From the NCBI RefSeq assembly GCF_017562075.2, contig NC_054083.1:40655255-40719254 (forward strand): a DNA stretch of 64,000 nucleotides, written 5' to 3'. Positions 22,592 to 34,500 of this stretch are shown one piece after another (the stretch's first letter is position 1; each line of letters begins with the position of its first letter). A program made the translations under genes and the position numbers. The notes below the pieces were generated by a model, which was given only the letters and a program-made list of their open reading frames with translations, searched no databases and was not told the origin of the DNA. This stretch comes from Anopheles merus (taxonomy: Eukaryota; Arthropoda; Insecta; Diptera; Culicidae).

Positions 22592-22939
22592 TATAAGCTG
22601 AGACAGCAGCCAAACAGTGAAGCAACTTCGTTCAGAAGCGTGCACTATCAACGAACGACACAGCGTAACGTCTAAAACGAACACCGTGCGCCAGTTTGTG
22701 AACGTCTTATAAGCCTGTTTCGGCATCTACAACATCTTCGCACTATCAGACAACAATCAAACCATCAAAAGTAAGCTTGGTTTCGAATGGCCAACGTCCC
22801 TGAGCGACTTGAGACTGCCAAAGGAAACTGAAGATGAAGACCGTGGGAAAAGTCGCTACAAAGGTACGTTCGCTTGACCGGGAGGAGGTCGATGCAACTG
22901 GTCAAACAGTGAACAAGTACCTCGAAAAACATGAATAAA
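22592..22939 (+). promoter_or_regulatory. Possible core promoter and compact transcript unit
   Basis: TATAAG at 22592 is followed at about +22 by ACAGTG (22614) and at about +40 by TCAG (22632), plausible initiators. A good donor GTAAGC stands at 22771 and AATAAA at 22934-22939. Near the end a 34-codon frame (MKTVGKVATKVRSLDREE...) finishes with its stop inside the AATAAA. Each signal alone is weak; the spacing is what draws attention. No homolog is recognised. Confidence 0.2.
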
Positions 22940-25192
22940 AGATATCAAGAAGTAGAAGTCGAGTCCACTGGTTTCACAGCAGCATTGCTTGCCGCTCAAT
23001 GACGATCATTTTAGGCTAATTTCGGCGGAATCTCCATATGACACCCCTATCCTGCGAACGCCAATCCTATATCCCCCAGCTGCGTCCCATTTTTATGAAT
23101 TTTTATGGACCCACAAGATGCAAAAGCGCTCACTCCAACAATTTTATTGCAAAAACTGAGGTGTTTTTGATAAAACATAAACTTTAAACAAGCCTACACG
23201 CATGTCTTCGTCCGCTATTTACAAGAAAGCTGAAATATTAACCCTTTAAAGGATGTTTATGGAAATAAATTCTACAGCCAGCCACCATTTTTTAAAGCAA
23301 ACGTTATTTAAATTGATAAAAAAGAGAAAGACAGAACAAGATAAACTATCCTAGGAGCAAGCGTATGAAACGAAACCGAAGAGCGTAATAATGCATGCAA
23401 TTTGCATAGTTTCAGGCGTATTTTTTACTCTTAGCAATTTGCTGCTTGCAATCTTAACTACAAGCGTTCGCGTTTGTTGCATTTTTAAAAGGCATAATTA
23501 AAAAAACCTTTTTATCTACTTGCTATCTAAAACGGCAGTCCATATTTCCTGCCAACGACAGTTATTATCATTCTCGTACAGAATGCAACGATAACAGCAA
23601 GGTAATTATTTCAATTGTTTGCGGTAATGTACAGCATGATCCACAAACCACCTTCTAAATTAGTCACGGTCCATCCGCCCGTCCATTGTCCATCACGACA
23701 GCCCAAATCGCGCCACCCAGCTGCTACCCGCCATTAACCTGACCCCTCACTCCATCATGCAATCATTGGGAGAGCCACCGTCCCAATACATTATGGATGG
23801 GGCCGGAAATTAGAACCGAATGCAGCCGGACACGGCCGACGGCGACGGCGTCTATTACGCGCCAGGACGAAACAATTATGCACAACGCGCACGGTAGGGG
23901 TATTGATGTATGCCTGCCAGGTCTGTCTCCGAATCGAATTCGCCATTAATCAGTCAGAACGAGAGGGTGTTCCCCCTGCCGGTGGCCCTATGTTTACAGA
24001 GTGCCATTTCATCATCATCACCATCATCATCAGCGCCGGACCGGGGAATTGGGGACAGAGTACATTTCGCGCTTCATCAACGCCGACGTGGGCATTAAAA
24101 ACCCCAAGGACGCATGCTAATGAAATTGGATGCAATTTCCATTCAGCAATTGGAATTGCAGCACCCTTTTTTTTCTTTCCTGGCTGCTGTTGTTGTGACA
24201 CCGAGTTGAACCCGTTGTCGAAGAGATGATGAGCGTGTCTTTCCACAGTCGCATTGGAATGCTGTTTGTCCTGCCAAGCTGCAAAACAGCACAAGCGTGT
24301 ACGTCGGCTTTGTTTCAAACTATTTCTAAGTTTCTGCGATTGAATACTGCTCCATGTTCAACCTAGCCCGGATTTTGCCGATATGAAACGTCAGCCAGCA
24401 CATCCTACTCTTTGCTGCTCCATCACAGAGAACACACTTAGTTTGAGGCGTGCTAAAATCATACCCACCTCCCAAACGACAATCCGATTATCCTCGACGA
24501 CGACGACGACAACGACAACAAGTGTTGTATTGTGTGTGGTGTGGGCAGTGAACATGAATCAAACGTACCAAACGATGCCCGGGCACTCATCTCGTGTCGG
24601 TGATAAAATGCATCCCGCCACAAAATCTGCTCCAATTATGGGCAAGCGGCCCCAAAAGCTGGAGAGAGCAGCAGCGTAGGCATTATGTTGCCAAATTTAG
24701 CTGCTTTCGTATGGTCGGGTCGTGTGTGTGTGTTGTCAAACCATTCGGCAAGATGTACAGAGGGGAATCGGATGGACGGGAACAGAACTACCTCCTAAAT
24801 TTTAGAAAATGACGTAAGTGAAGCACCACCCAGTTGGCAGCCAAGAGTGTTGCGTTCTATTTGGAAGGATATGATTTGTGAGCTATGCATGCTAGTGGTA
24901 GATAGAAACGATGGAATCCTCTCCTGTCCTCATTTTGAAAGAAGGAAAATGTTCTCACAGCACGGCCATTCTAGCATGCCCCAGCTTAAATGCTACAGCA
25001 GCTCATCAAAATCTAATATCACAACAGCGACGATAAAAAGCATCCCATAATCGGGTAAAGCATCGCCACATTCGTTACGTTTGATTTCGGTTTCGTGCGA
25101 TACAATTTAATTACACGCTCTCTCTCTACAGCTTGTTGCTATGTTTGGCACTTAGCTGGATGGAACGCGATGCGTGAGTGTGTATCGAAAGC
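22940..25192. other. Non-coding region
   Basis: AT-rich stretch at 23000-23640, then mixed sequence with (CAT)-rich DNA near 24010 and (GAC) repeats near 24498. No gene is supported. Confidence 0.45.
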
Positions 25193-25200
25193 GTTCGTAC

Positions 25201-26057
25201 TAGTGATGTGCTCTGTGGAGCGCACACATGATTTCGATCCGACTCCGACTAGTGTTAGTCCGATTCCGACAAAATAAGAACCACTAGTTCCACCCAGATA
25301 CGGAGTCGTCCGGAGCCGTCCGGAGTCGCAGTAGTCTAGGTCGGAGTCGTCCGAAGTTGTTCCGGAGTCAGCGTCGTCCGGAGTTCGGAGTCCGGACCAG
25401 AGGCGAAGTCATCCAGAGTCGTCCAGAGGCGATCGTAGTTGGTCGGAGTCAACTGGAGCCGTCCGTTGCAATGTGCTTGTGAACAGGCATTTCATTTCGT
25501 TGTGCTTTTTGTCTTTCACTTTACACTTCTTTGTATGAAGTTGTTTTGATGACCTTTGTTTTGATGGCCGACTGAGGACGACTCAGACTCCGGGCGATTT
25601 CCGACATCTCCGAACGACTCCGGACGACTCCGAACAACTTTGGAGGAGTCCGGAGAACTCCAGATGACTTGAATGACTCCAGACAACTTCGGACGGCTCT
25701 GGACGACTCTGGACGACTCCAAACAACTCCGGAAGATTCCAGACGACTCCGGACGACTTTGAATGACTCCAGACGACTTCGGACGACTTCGGACGACTCC
25801 GAACGACTCCAGAGGATTCCAGAGGACTCCGGATGACTTTGAATGACTCCAGACAACTTCGGACGACTCCAGACGACTCGGGATGACTGCGGACCACTCT
25901 GGACGACCCCAACTCCGAACGACTCCAGGCGACCCCGGGCTTCTCCGGACGACTCCAACTCCGGGCGACACCGGGCGATTCCAGACGACTCCGGACGACT
26001 CTGAACAACTCCGGATCGGAGTCGAATACGGATTTTCGCCAACTTTACCCATCACTA
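25201..26057. mobile_element. hAT-like non-autonomous foldback element, copy 2
   Basis: An 857-bp relative of the element at 17981. It has the same ends TAGTGATG and CATCACTA and similar sub-terminal sequence (TGTGCTC..GGAGCGCAC). The flanks GTTCGTAC and GTTCATAC are a 7/8 match to an 8-bp target-site duplication. The left arm has GGAGTCGTCC-like units, the right arm GGACGACTCC-like units. The unique core near 25485-25560 (ATTTCGTTGTGCTTTTTGTC) aligns with that of copy 1. The right arm is longer than in copy 1, which accounts for the size difference. No transposase. Confidence 0.82.
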
Positions 26058-26747
26058 GTTCATACGTTCGTGTATCGCTTTTATACGATCAATCAATCGT
26101 CTGGTGCTGCTGCTGCTGATGATGCTGATGCTACTCGAGAACGCAGCATGTCAGTTCAATTCACACCTCGAACGTCCAATGCGTCACAAAGTTGCTGTTC
26201 TGTCGACATCCACTCCGGGTCTGCAACTGACTCCCCTTCTCCCTGAGCGATTATAATTGTTGAGCATAGAATCAAATGTAAGGGGGCTATTGAAACCGAG
26301 AGAATCGACGAGGTTGGGTGGTATGGTGGGTTTATAAAACAGGGTACAAAGTTGCAGTCACGAATCGTACCAAAAAATTGAGCTCGATTGTACGTCAAGT
26401 GGTCAGCATAAAACGAAAACAAACACAATCAAATACAATGTTATGTTTCGATTTAAAAAGAGGTAAAATCTCAACCAAACTCTCTTTAAATGTTTTAAGC
26501 TATCCTTCCCAAACTTCATCAACTTCAAGATTGTTTACATCGGCTCCCCTCGCCCAATATGCAGCTCCAACAAGTGCTCTCGGCACGGTACGGTACACAG
26601 GCGTTGGAAATTGAATCCTCCCAGCTGCTTATGCTTACAACAACCCCCTCCCTTCGATTGGCCACACTGTTGACTGTTTAGCAGCTCCACGACGCCCGGG
26701 TAATTAACGGTTCGCAAGGCAACCCGAACTAACAAACAGACGCCGGT

Positions 26748-26751
<4 letters not shown>

Positions 26752-26778
<27 letters not shown>
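26752..26778. repeat. (TC)n microsatellite
   Basis: About 13 TC units. Confidence 0.9.
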
Positions 26779-28098
26779 GCTCCACGTTATCGGAAAAGCG
26801 TGTCAAACGAAGCTGTGGATGTGAGGATCGCTCAAAGCAAAACTAACAACCAAGAAGCAGCTACGTACGGTTGCTGGTGGCCGGCGATGGAATGGTTTAC
26901 TTTCACCACACAACAATGCTGTGTTTGATTATGTTGGCACAGACTAGCCAAAAACCGCCATCAAAACACACACACACGTACCGCAGATCTTCCTCAACGG
27001 TGGGAAAATTGTTTGGTTTTTCTCCTCTCTCTCTTTTTTTCGCTCAATTCGCGAAGTAATTTCTTCGTTCCACCAAAACAGCAATCGGGTGGAGAAATTC
27101 GGCTACAAATAACAGCTCCAAGGCACAAGGGGCTGGTGGTTCCAATCGTCGCTGTTGTTGACCATTATCGATACACGATAGAGGATAGCTACACATTCCC
27201 TTGCTTTCATCCCACCTTTCCTCTCGCAGATTTTCCAATTGTGGAGATTTTTCTTTTTGCGCCACCCGCAAAACAACGCCCGCCGGCAGGAGCTTCCCGA
27301 AATGATGATGATGATGATGTTCCGGGAAAATCTCAAAATAGTTTACCGTCGTTTCCAGCTTGGACCGGCGTTGCGGGAGAAAGATACGTTTAGTGCGGTG
27401 GATGGTGGAATGAAGCGCAAGCCGAAATAATGAGAGTGCGCCAAACGCACAATATCATTCCGCTGATCTGAAGAGAGGGGGGGGAGGGAGAGGGCAGTAA
27501 GGCAAAGGTGTAACAAAAAAAGGAAGAGAAACAAAGCACCGCCCTGCTTACGGCTACCCTCATCCGTTTGGTTTGTGTGAGTGCAAAAGTGTTTAAAAAT
27601 AAGCTACTGCTGCATTGGTTGGGGGGGCGATTTTTCCTGCTCCAACCAGTGTTGAGGGGTAAAAAATTAGTTATATTTTGTACAACTTTACCCGAAATTA
27701 TCGCTCCTTTTGCTCGGTCAAACAATTAGCTGAATCAGTACGCACGCATCACCGGCGAGATGCTACCGAACGATCATTAATTAGCGTCGGCATCCAAAAC
27801 CCAGCTCGCCGCTAAGGGATGGATGTTTTAACGCAGTTTTCCACACGAGCGCATCAGAGCATGTGCGATCAATATGCTGCTCGTTACCGTTCCTGCGGCT
27901 GGTGTTGCTTTTTATCTTTTTTTTTTTTTTTTGCTCACTCTCACACCCCATGGAGCGATCGCCTCTGCCCTAACACGATCGTTTCCGCCTGCTGCTGCTG
28001 CTCGGCCCCCCCGGTGGTGATCGTGAATTTTATCGTACCACTTCTTCTCGCCGAACCCAACGAAGGGACTACTGGGTGAAGGATTAGTGCACCCAATA

Positions 28099-28101
<3 letters not shown>

Positions 28102-28149
<48 letters not shown>
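28102..28149. repeat. (AG)n microsatellite
   Basis: About 24 AG units. Confidence 0.92.
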
Positions 28150-28156
<7 letters not shown>

Positions 28157-28342
28157 CTGAGATCATGGAGGCCAAAAAGCAGCGCAGGGAGGGGAAAATG
28201 TTTTATTTTTAACCTTGAATTCAAATCGAACCATCCGACCGCGAAAAGCTAGACACAGGCGGTAAAAACACACAAACACACTGGTTAGCGTGATTGCGCG
28301 GCCAAAGTAGGTGCCAAAACGGTACATTGCACCGTCCTCCCA

Positions 28343-28360
28343 GGGGGGGGGGGGGGGGGG
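28343..28360. repeat. Poly(G) homopolymer
   Basis: Eighteen consecutive G bases. Confidence 0.85.
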
Positions 28361-30379
28361 CGGTGCTCCCCGGGCCACGCATTGGCCAAGGTTCTTTTTC
28401 TCCATTCCCATCACACCGCACCACACACCACAACACTCCGTTTTCTAGGGCATACAGCACACACAGAGGAGTGGTTTTTTTTTTATTAAATTTCCCTCCA
28501 CAACTTTCCCAATGACACACAGGGACAGGGTGGCGTGCAGTGGCTTTTTATTGTGCGCCGGGGGAGGGCGAGAGGAGGAGAAGATTTATGATTTTTATAC
28601 CAGAATTTATTGCAATCACGCAATCACAACGTACGGGGGGGAAGAAGAACACAGAACAAATATCGCACTTCATTTGGGTTTGTTAGGGCGCACACACACA
28701 CACACACATACAACGCCCAAAAAAAGAACAGACGCTCGGATCAGTTCAAGGATTCGTCGCACAAACAAAGGGCTGCACCGTGATGCACCAGCGTCAATTG
28801 CATTCGATTGGTGGTTGCTGTGGCTGCGCTGTGCTATGCAGCAAAGGGTAAATCGAATTACAAAACAACACAAAAAAACCCGCCCTACTCACTGCTAGAC
28901 AGATAACAGCGGCAACAACAACATCAAAACGGATGATGTACAGACAAAGGGAGGCAAAGGTGCACATGCGACAAAATCTATAATTAGTGTGGGCTGGGGC
29001 ATGCAGCAGGCATCGCCACCAAACGGCTGTCGAGTTGATATTGTGCCCCGACAACACACCAACAAACGGCGCTAAAAAAAAAAAAGAAGAATCCTCAACA
29101 TGCAATTGTGCCGGCAATATGCACCAGAGACCGTTAAGCCGCTGCACCATTCTGGATCCTGCGATGGGAGGGAGCGGTAACTGCAGGCTGCAGTTTTGTG
29201 GAGAAAAAGTGTCAAACAAAACGACCCGCGGAGTGTACGTACCCGGTGCATTTTGCACTTCATTAGGCGATGATTAGGGTGGTTAGTGGAACGATTCGTA
29301 TCAGAACTGCTGGTCGGGGTCTGGTGGATGGTTGGAGCAGAGAAGCCTATTTGAAAATGAACATACACAGTGGCATTTCGTAGCATTTGTTCACTGCATT
29401 TTAGGCTAAATATTTTAGCCGCGTATGAAGTAGAGAAGCCATTATTTCATCCTTAACTTCCAATTACTCTCGCTCTCTTTCTAAAGCTAGCTGTATATCT
29501 CGACTAATACACAAACAATAAAGTTTACCATGCTTTGTTTGTGTCTTCTAACACTATTCTTCGAGGTGCTTAAAGTGGTAACGCTTACAATAAAATCATG
29601 CCAACCCAATTAGCACAAGCTAACTCCTTCAGTGAGTACATGACGTCAGCCACAGCTTTGATAATGGCAAGATAATCCCTACAAAGAGGACCAGAAATAC
29701 CTCATCATCACATGAATAAACGTGGCGTGAGCTTAGTGAGTAACGTAAACCCTTCAACCGTACATACTTCATGATTCACAGCCTTTATTTGTGCATCTTC
29801 TTTATCTTCCATGTCAATTCGTTCTGCTTAATTTCTGCGTTTCAATCCGTGCCTAGATTTCCTCCTACAAGATGAAGTAGATAGGGATGGACGTTGTGCA
29901 AGCAAAAGTTGTATAGTATTCAATTTAGTCGTTGAAATCAACAAAAAGCTTGTTTAAATATTTAGTTCAAATACTAGTTCTGACTAAGCAAAAAGGTTGA
30001 CTCAATATGCTAACAACCACCAAAATATCTATACCAAATAAATCAATCTTAAATAAATAAAATTGCTTCTACAATTGTCTAAGTAAGGTTCTAATCTTAT
30101 TGAAATTCAAACAAAATTCGGCATTACTTCGTAAAGAGCAACAAACATTCATCACATTGATTGCAGAGTCATTTAGACTAGTTTATCAGTCCCTAATCTA
30201 TACTCAAAAGAAGGGTTAGGGTTCAACCAAATAAGTAAGTAAATAAATTACTTTACTTCCCAAATAGCTACAGCACATAACGTAAATCAACATTATTTGC
30301 TAATAAAGACTTATCAACATTCACTATTTTGATTAGCAATTAATTTGATGCATCGTTAGTCGGTCTAAATTCGTTTCCA

Positions 30380-30417
30380 AGAAGACCTCCCAAGATAACC
30401 TTGGGTATGAAGTCTTC
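30380..30417. repeat. Imperfect hairpin
   Basis: The sequence folds with AAGAC pairing to GTCTT and CCCAAG pairing to CTTGGG around a short loop. Function unknown; it may be chance. Confidence 0.35.
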
Positions 30418-31080
30418 GCGACGAAGCGTCCATGGAACCCGCAAATAAGCTTATGTAAAAATAGTCACCGTGAATGTTCTGTTTTTAGCAAGAACCACAT
30501 TTTAGCCGCCAAACGTAGTGCTGCTGCCATGTTTGCTGTACTTGACGTGCGGCGCGCTTGCGACATTTTGGATTTGCTTCAATTCGCCTCAGTTGAACGG
30601 TGCCAAATTGTGTTATAGTTAGGTTACTAGGTTTTGTTTTCTTCTCCAGAGCTACTGGAGCAACAACAGCCAACAAACAAAACAAACTACTTCCAGCACA
30701 TTCCTTTTAATTGCTCGCTATTGATAGTACGCCGAGGCTTTATTGTTAATGCGACTGGTGCGTGTGCAGCGGTATGGTTTTGAGAGCGACGCAACACAAG
30801 TGGTCGCCCCTCGATAACAATCTGATTAAGTGAAACTGGTATGCATAAATGAAAAAAAAACTGGATTAAGGCCCCCATCACAGCTCGCCACGGCCCGCAC
30901 CACACACATCTGGCGGGCTGTTGTATAGCCGATAAAGGCTTTGCAGAAATGAAAAATTGGCACCGAATGCTGACTGCAAAAACAAATGAGTCGTAGCATA
31001 GTTTTCTTTAATGATCACTGTTCTAGGAAGCACTCAAAATGAAATATGTTCCAATGAGCCCATCCGACGATGTATCTTCT

Positions 31081-31590
31081 TCAGCTTTGCAGCACGTTTA
31101 ATTTAGGTCGCTCAATTAATAGCGACACTTGAAGTGGCAAAATGATATTGCTTTTCATAACATGTCCCTCCCGCCACGTTATCACCAGACGATCGTGTTT
31201 GCAAATATCGAAGTGATTCGCAATCTCACCAACACCAGATGTACCAGAACTTGTGTGGACGCAAGCAATTGACACTCCCATGGCTGAGGGGTCGGTCTTT
31301 GCGATTAACACATCGCCAGCCATCAGGGGAATACAATCTAAACCCAAACCAAGCTATATTTGTCCCATCATCGTGTCCGTGTGTGTACTACACTTGAAAG
31401 CACTCTCCCGTCCATGTCCACCACGGCACACGGAACACGGGAACAATATTTCATTCACGGTCAAAAGCATCTCAAGATGGTCGGAGCTCAATGTAAAAAG
31501 GGGATCTTCAGAAGATATTTCGCGAGATTCTCCAAACCCCGCCGGGCCACTTGGGAGCGAGCAACAACACAGTTTTGACTCCGGCACCAC
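31081..31590 (-). other. Two abutting minus-strand open frames, doubtful coding remnant
   Basis: On the minus strand an open frame (about 31590-31354, containing LEMLLTVNEILFPCSVC) is followed by a second frame (about 31330-31081, containing CIPLMAGDVLIAKTDPSAMG and CKHDRLVITWREGHVMK). Joining a GTAGTA donor to a TTTAG acceptor would connect them, but that intron would be only about 55 bp. The composition looks more protein-like than nearby frames, but no family is recognised and no start or upstream exon is seen. Confidence 0.18.
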
Positions 31591-34500
31591 CGGACATTAA
31601 CCCAATCGCACACTTCCGCACAAGAAGGGGCTGTGAGGGGTGGAAGGCGGGCGGGCTCAAACAGGGAACCCACACGGTAAGGAACTCGCGAGCTACACCA
31701 CCGACGCTAATCAAGACAGCCAAAAAGAACCAACCGAAGACGCATTGGAATGCGAAACATTAAACGAGAAGACGACCACAGCAACGATGACGGCCGTTGA
31801 GAGCGTCCCGAAATTCGCGCTGCCACTGAGAAAGCGCACTCACACACAGACACACACTCACGGCCAAGATGTTCGCCCCGAACATGTGGAAGTCATCCGT
31901 GCGGGGTTGGACGACGGGTTGCTTTTAAGTCCGAGTCTTTTTATATCCATAAAATCCACGAATTGTGGTCCAACGGAAAGTTGTTCCAGCACCGAACAGG
32001 AACAAGTTTGCTGGTAGGAGAGCTTACCTGTTCCAACGCCACGCCAATCTGCTGCTGTAGGATTTGTTCTTTGTTTTTTTTTTTTGGCTGTGGCTGTGCT
32101 GTGTGGCTGAGAAACATTGACACACTCAGCCAAGGTAAGAGACGGTGCTTTTTGCTTCGTGTTCGTCACATTATCGGACACGGGATTGGAGATGTGTTAT
32201 GGCGGCGGTGCCGAAGGCGCTCCGTGCCATGGAGGTGGTGTGCAGTTGACGGAATAAATTATAACGTCACCGAAAGCGATGCCTATCGTCACGCTTTGTG
32301 CCATCCGCGGTCAACAGCGACAACAGCAATGGCACGAACACCAACAAAACCGGCAGGGCAGTACCTGCCGCCTACTGATTGCTCAATGTGTTCAGACAAC
32401 TGTGACCACAGCGCGAAGGCAACCACCCCGCCGCAAAGCGCAAAAGTCACATACAGCGTGCGTGAACCATGCAGCCGCGGCGTATTAAAACGCGCACCAG
32501 GTTAATAGGCTGCTGGTAATGCACCAAACACACCAGGTTCTATTGGCACCAGGACATCGGTATGCCTTCGAGCGGACATATTATGGTTCAGAACTATCGC
32601 GTCGATGTTAAGAGCTTATCATGTTGTTGTGTGCTTATGATACTACCTCAACCTGTCAGAACAGTGCGCCGCGCTGTGGTGGCTCGATGGCTTGTGCTTC
32701 AGATGCGGCCCTTATCGTAACGAGTTGCCTACACCCAATTCCCCCCAATGGCACTCGATAGCTGACGTACAGCGACAGCTGAGAAACTTGAGTGTATCCC
32801 CGAGGCGCGTCCATCCATCAGCTGCACAACCCAAGTGACGTACAATATTGATTCCACACTCTCCACTTGCAATGGCAAAACAATGTGCTCCAACGAACTG
32901 CGCCTAGTCACACCCGTACATCACACCCCATCGGTCACTATCGTTTGGCGATTGATAACGTCACGGGACTATAAGGGACGACCGACGACTTCGTCCTCCA
33001 GCCGGATGCCATTCCCGAGTGTGATAGGTTTTCCAATGTATCCACAGCTAGCGCCAGCGTATCCCAAACATGCAATGTAGTCATTACAGTGGATGGTGTT
33101 TATGCTCGTCCAGCATATCCCTCCACTGGGCACACACAGACACACGCGAAAAAGGAAGGATACTATCAATATACATCACCCACAAGTGGCAGAACAGAAC
33201 CCAATCAAAGGAGTACCACCCGGATGACGCTGTGTGGCGAACGGGTCAGAACGAATCGGAGAAGAAAAGTAAAAAAAACAACAGCAAACCACGGAAGTGG
33301 CAACCCTGAGTGTGTCCAGGCGAAAGGCCAGGCTATAAATATACACAAGCTACCCGTTGTTACACTGCCAGATGCGCTCGATGATGCACACGGGCACTCG
33401 CCAATCACTGGAGGAGGGAAATCCAATGCTCGTCCGGCACGCATCCGCACTGGCTTGTGGATGTCGATTCAAACGTTGTTATGCAGCAGCACCACCACAA
33501 CACACCAGTCACCGATAGGGAGCAATACAACAAGAGAATAAAAAGACCTCACCACGACACCATGCCACGGCGCACAGCACAACGTTTGAATGTTGCCGGA
33601 TTGCAAAGGTCGATAGTGAAAAGGTCAATTCCGGGTAACGCGACCAGGTGAACGAGATTGTTAGTGTGGTTGTTTTTTTTTCTTCTTTTTGCTGTCCCAA
33701 ACTCCCACAATTGCATCCACAGTACGACCTGGCCCAGGTGCATAGTACGACACCACAGGCGGACCGGACGCGAAATTCTAACGATTCCAAACCACGGGCG
33801 CCAGCAAGCAATGGATGTGCTTTTATAGGAGGAGGATTGGATTTATGGATGAATCCTTGCCAATGGATGGTGCCAAACGAGCATATTCGCCAGTGTGGCA
33901 AACGTAACGATTGTTGGGAATTTGCGGCGAAAACACGGGCTAGCCATTCCAGCCAGAATTCCTGAGGGAACGTGGTGACGCATCATCCGGGAACCGGTGG
34001 GATGATTTCAAAATTTTGGACAGCTGTAACCCCACAAAAAGTAAGATGGTTAGCCTGTTTGGAATGATGAATCGCTCAAAAAGCCGTATAAAAAGAGCAC
34101 AGGATGTGGAAGTTAACATGGTTTGCGATAATTAAATTATGGTTATCAGCAGTAACGACCTTTTTTGGTAAGACCGCAACATTATGATTTCATATTGGGT
34201 AAGCTAGAAATGCTTTCTCGTAGCACATAGACGATCTTTGGTCGCTTCGTTATCATCTCCGCTGACAGAAAAAAAGGAAATTCCCAGATAATTCAAGTCC
34301 CTCAGCTCCCTGTAATCTTGAACAAGATGTCTGAACATTACTCCCAACACTCATTTCACGCTTCCAGGGCCCTGCTCAAGCGGCATTTAATTGAGAGAGG
34401 ATCATCGGGAACCGTATCTCCCCTGATTAGTCTATCAAAGCTTATCAGGAATCGAACCCAAAAGCTATCCCCATGAAACCATTGCAAGCTTCCGTCCACA

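Noticed and set aside
25516..26055. Open frames up to 179 codons
   Set aside because: Same cause, the minisatellite arms of the element at 25201.
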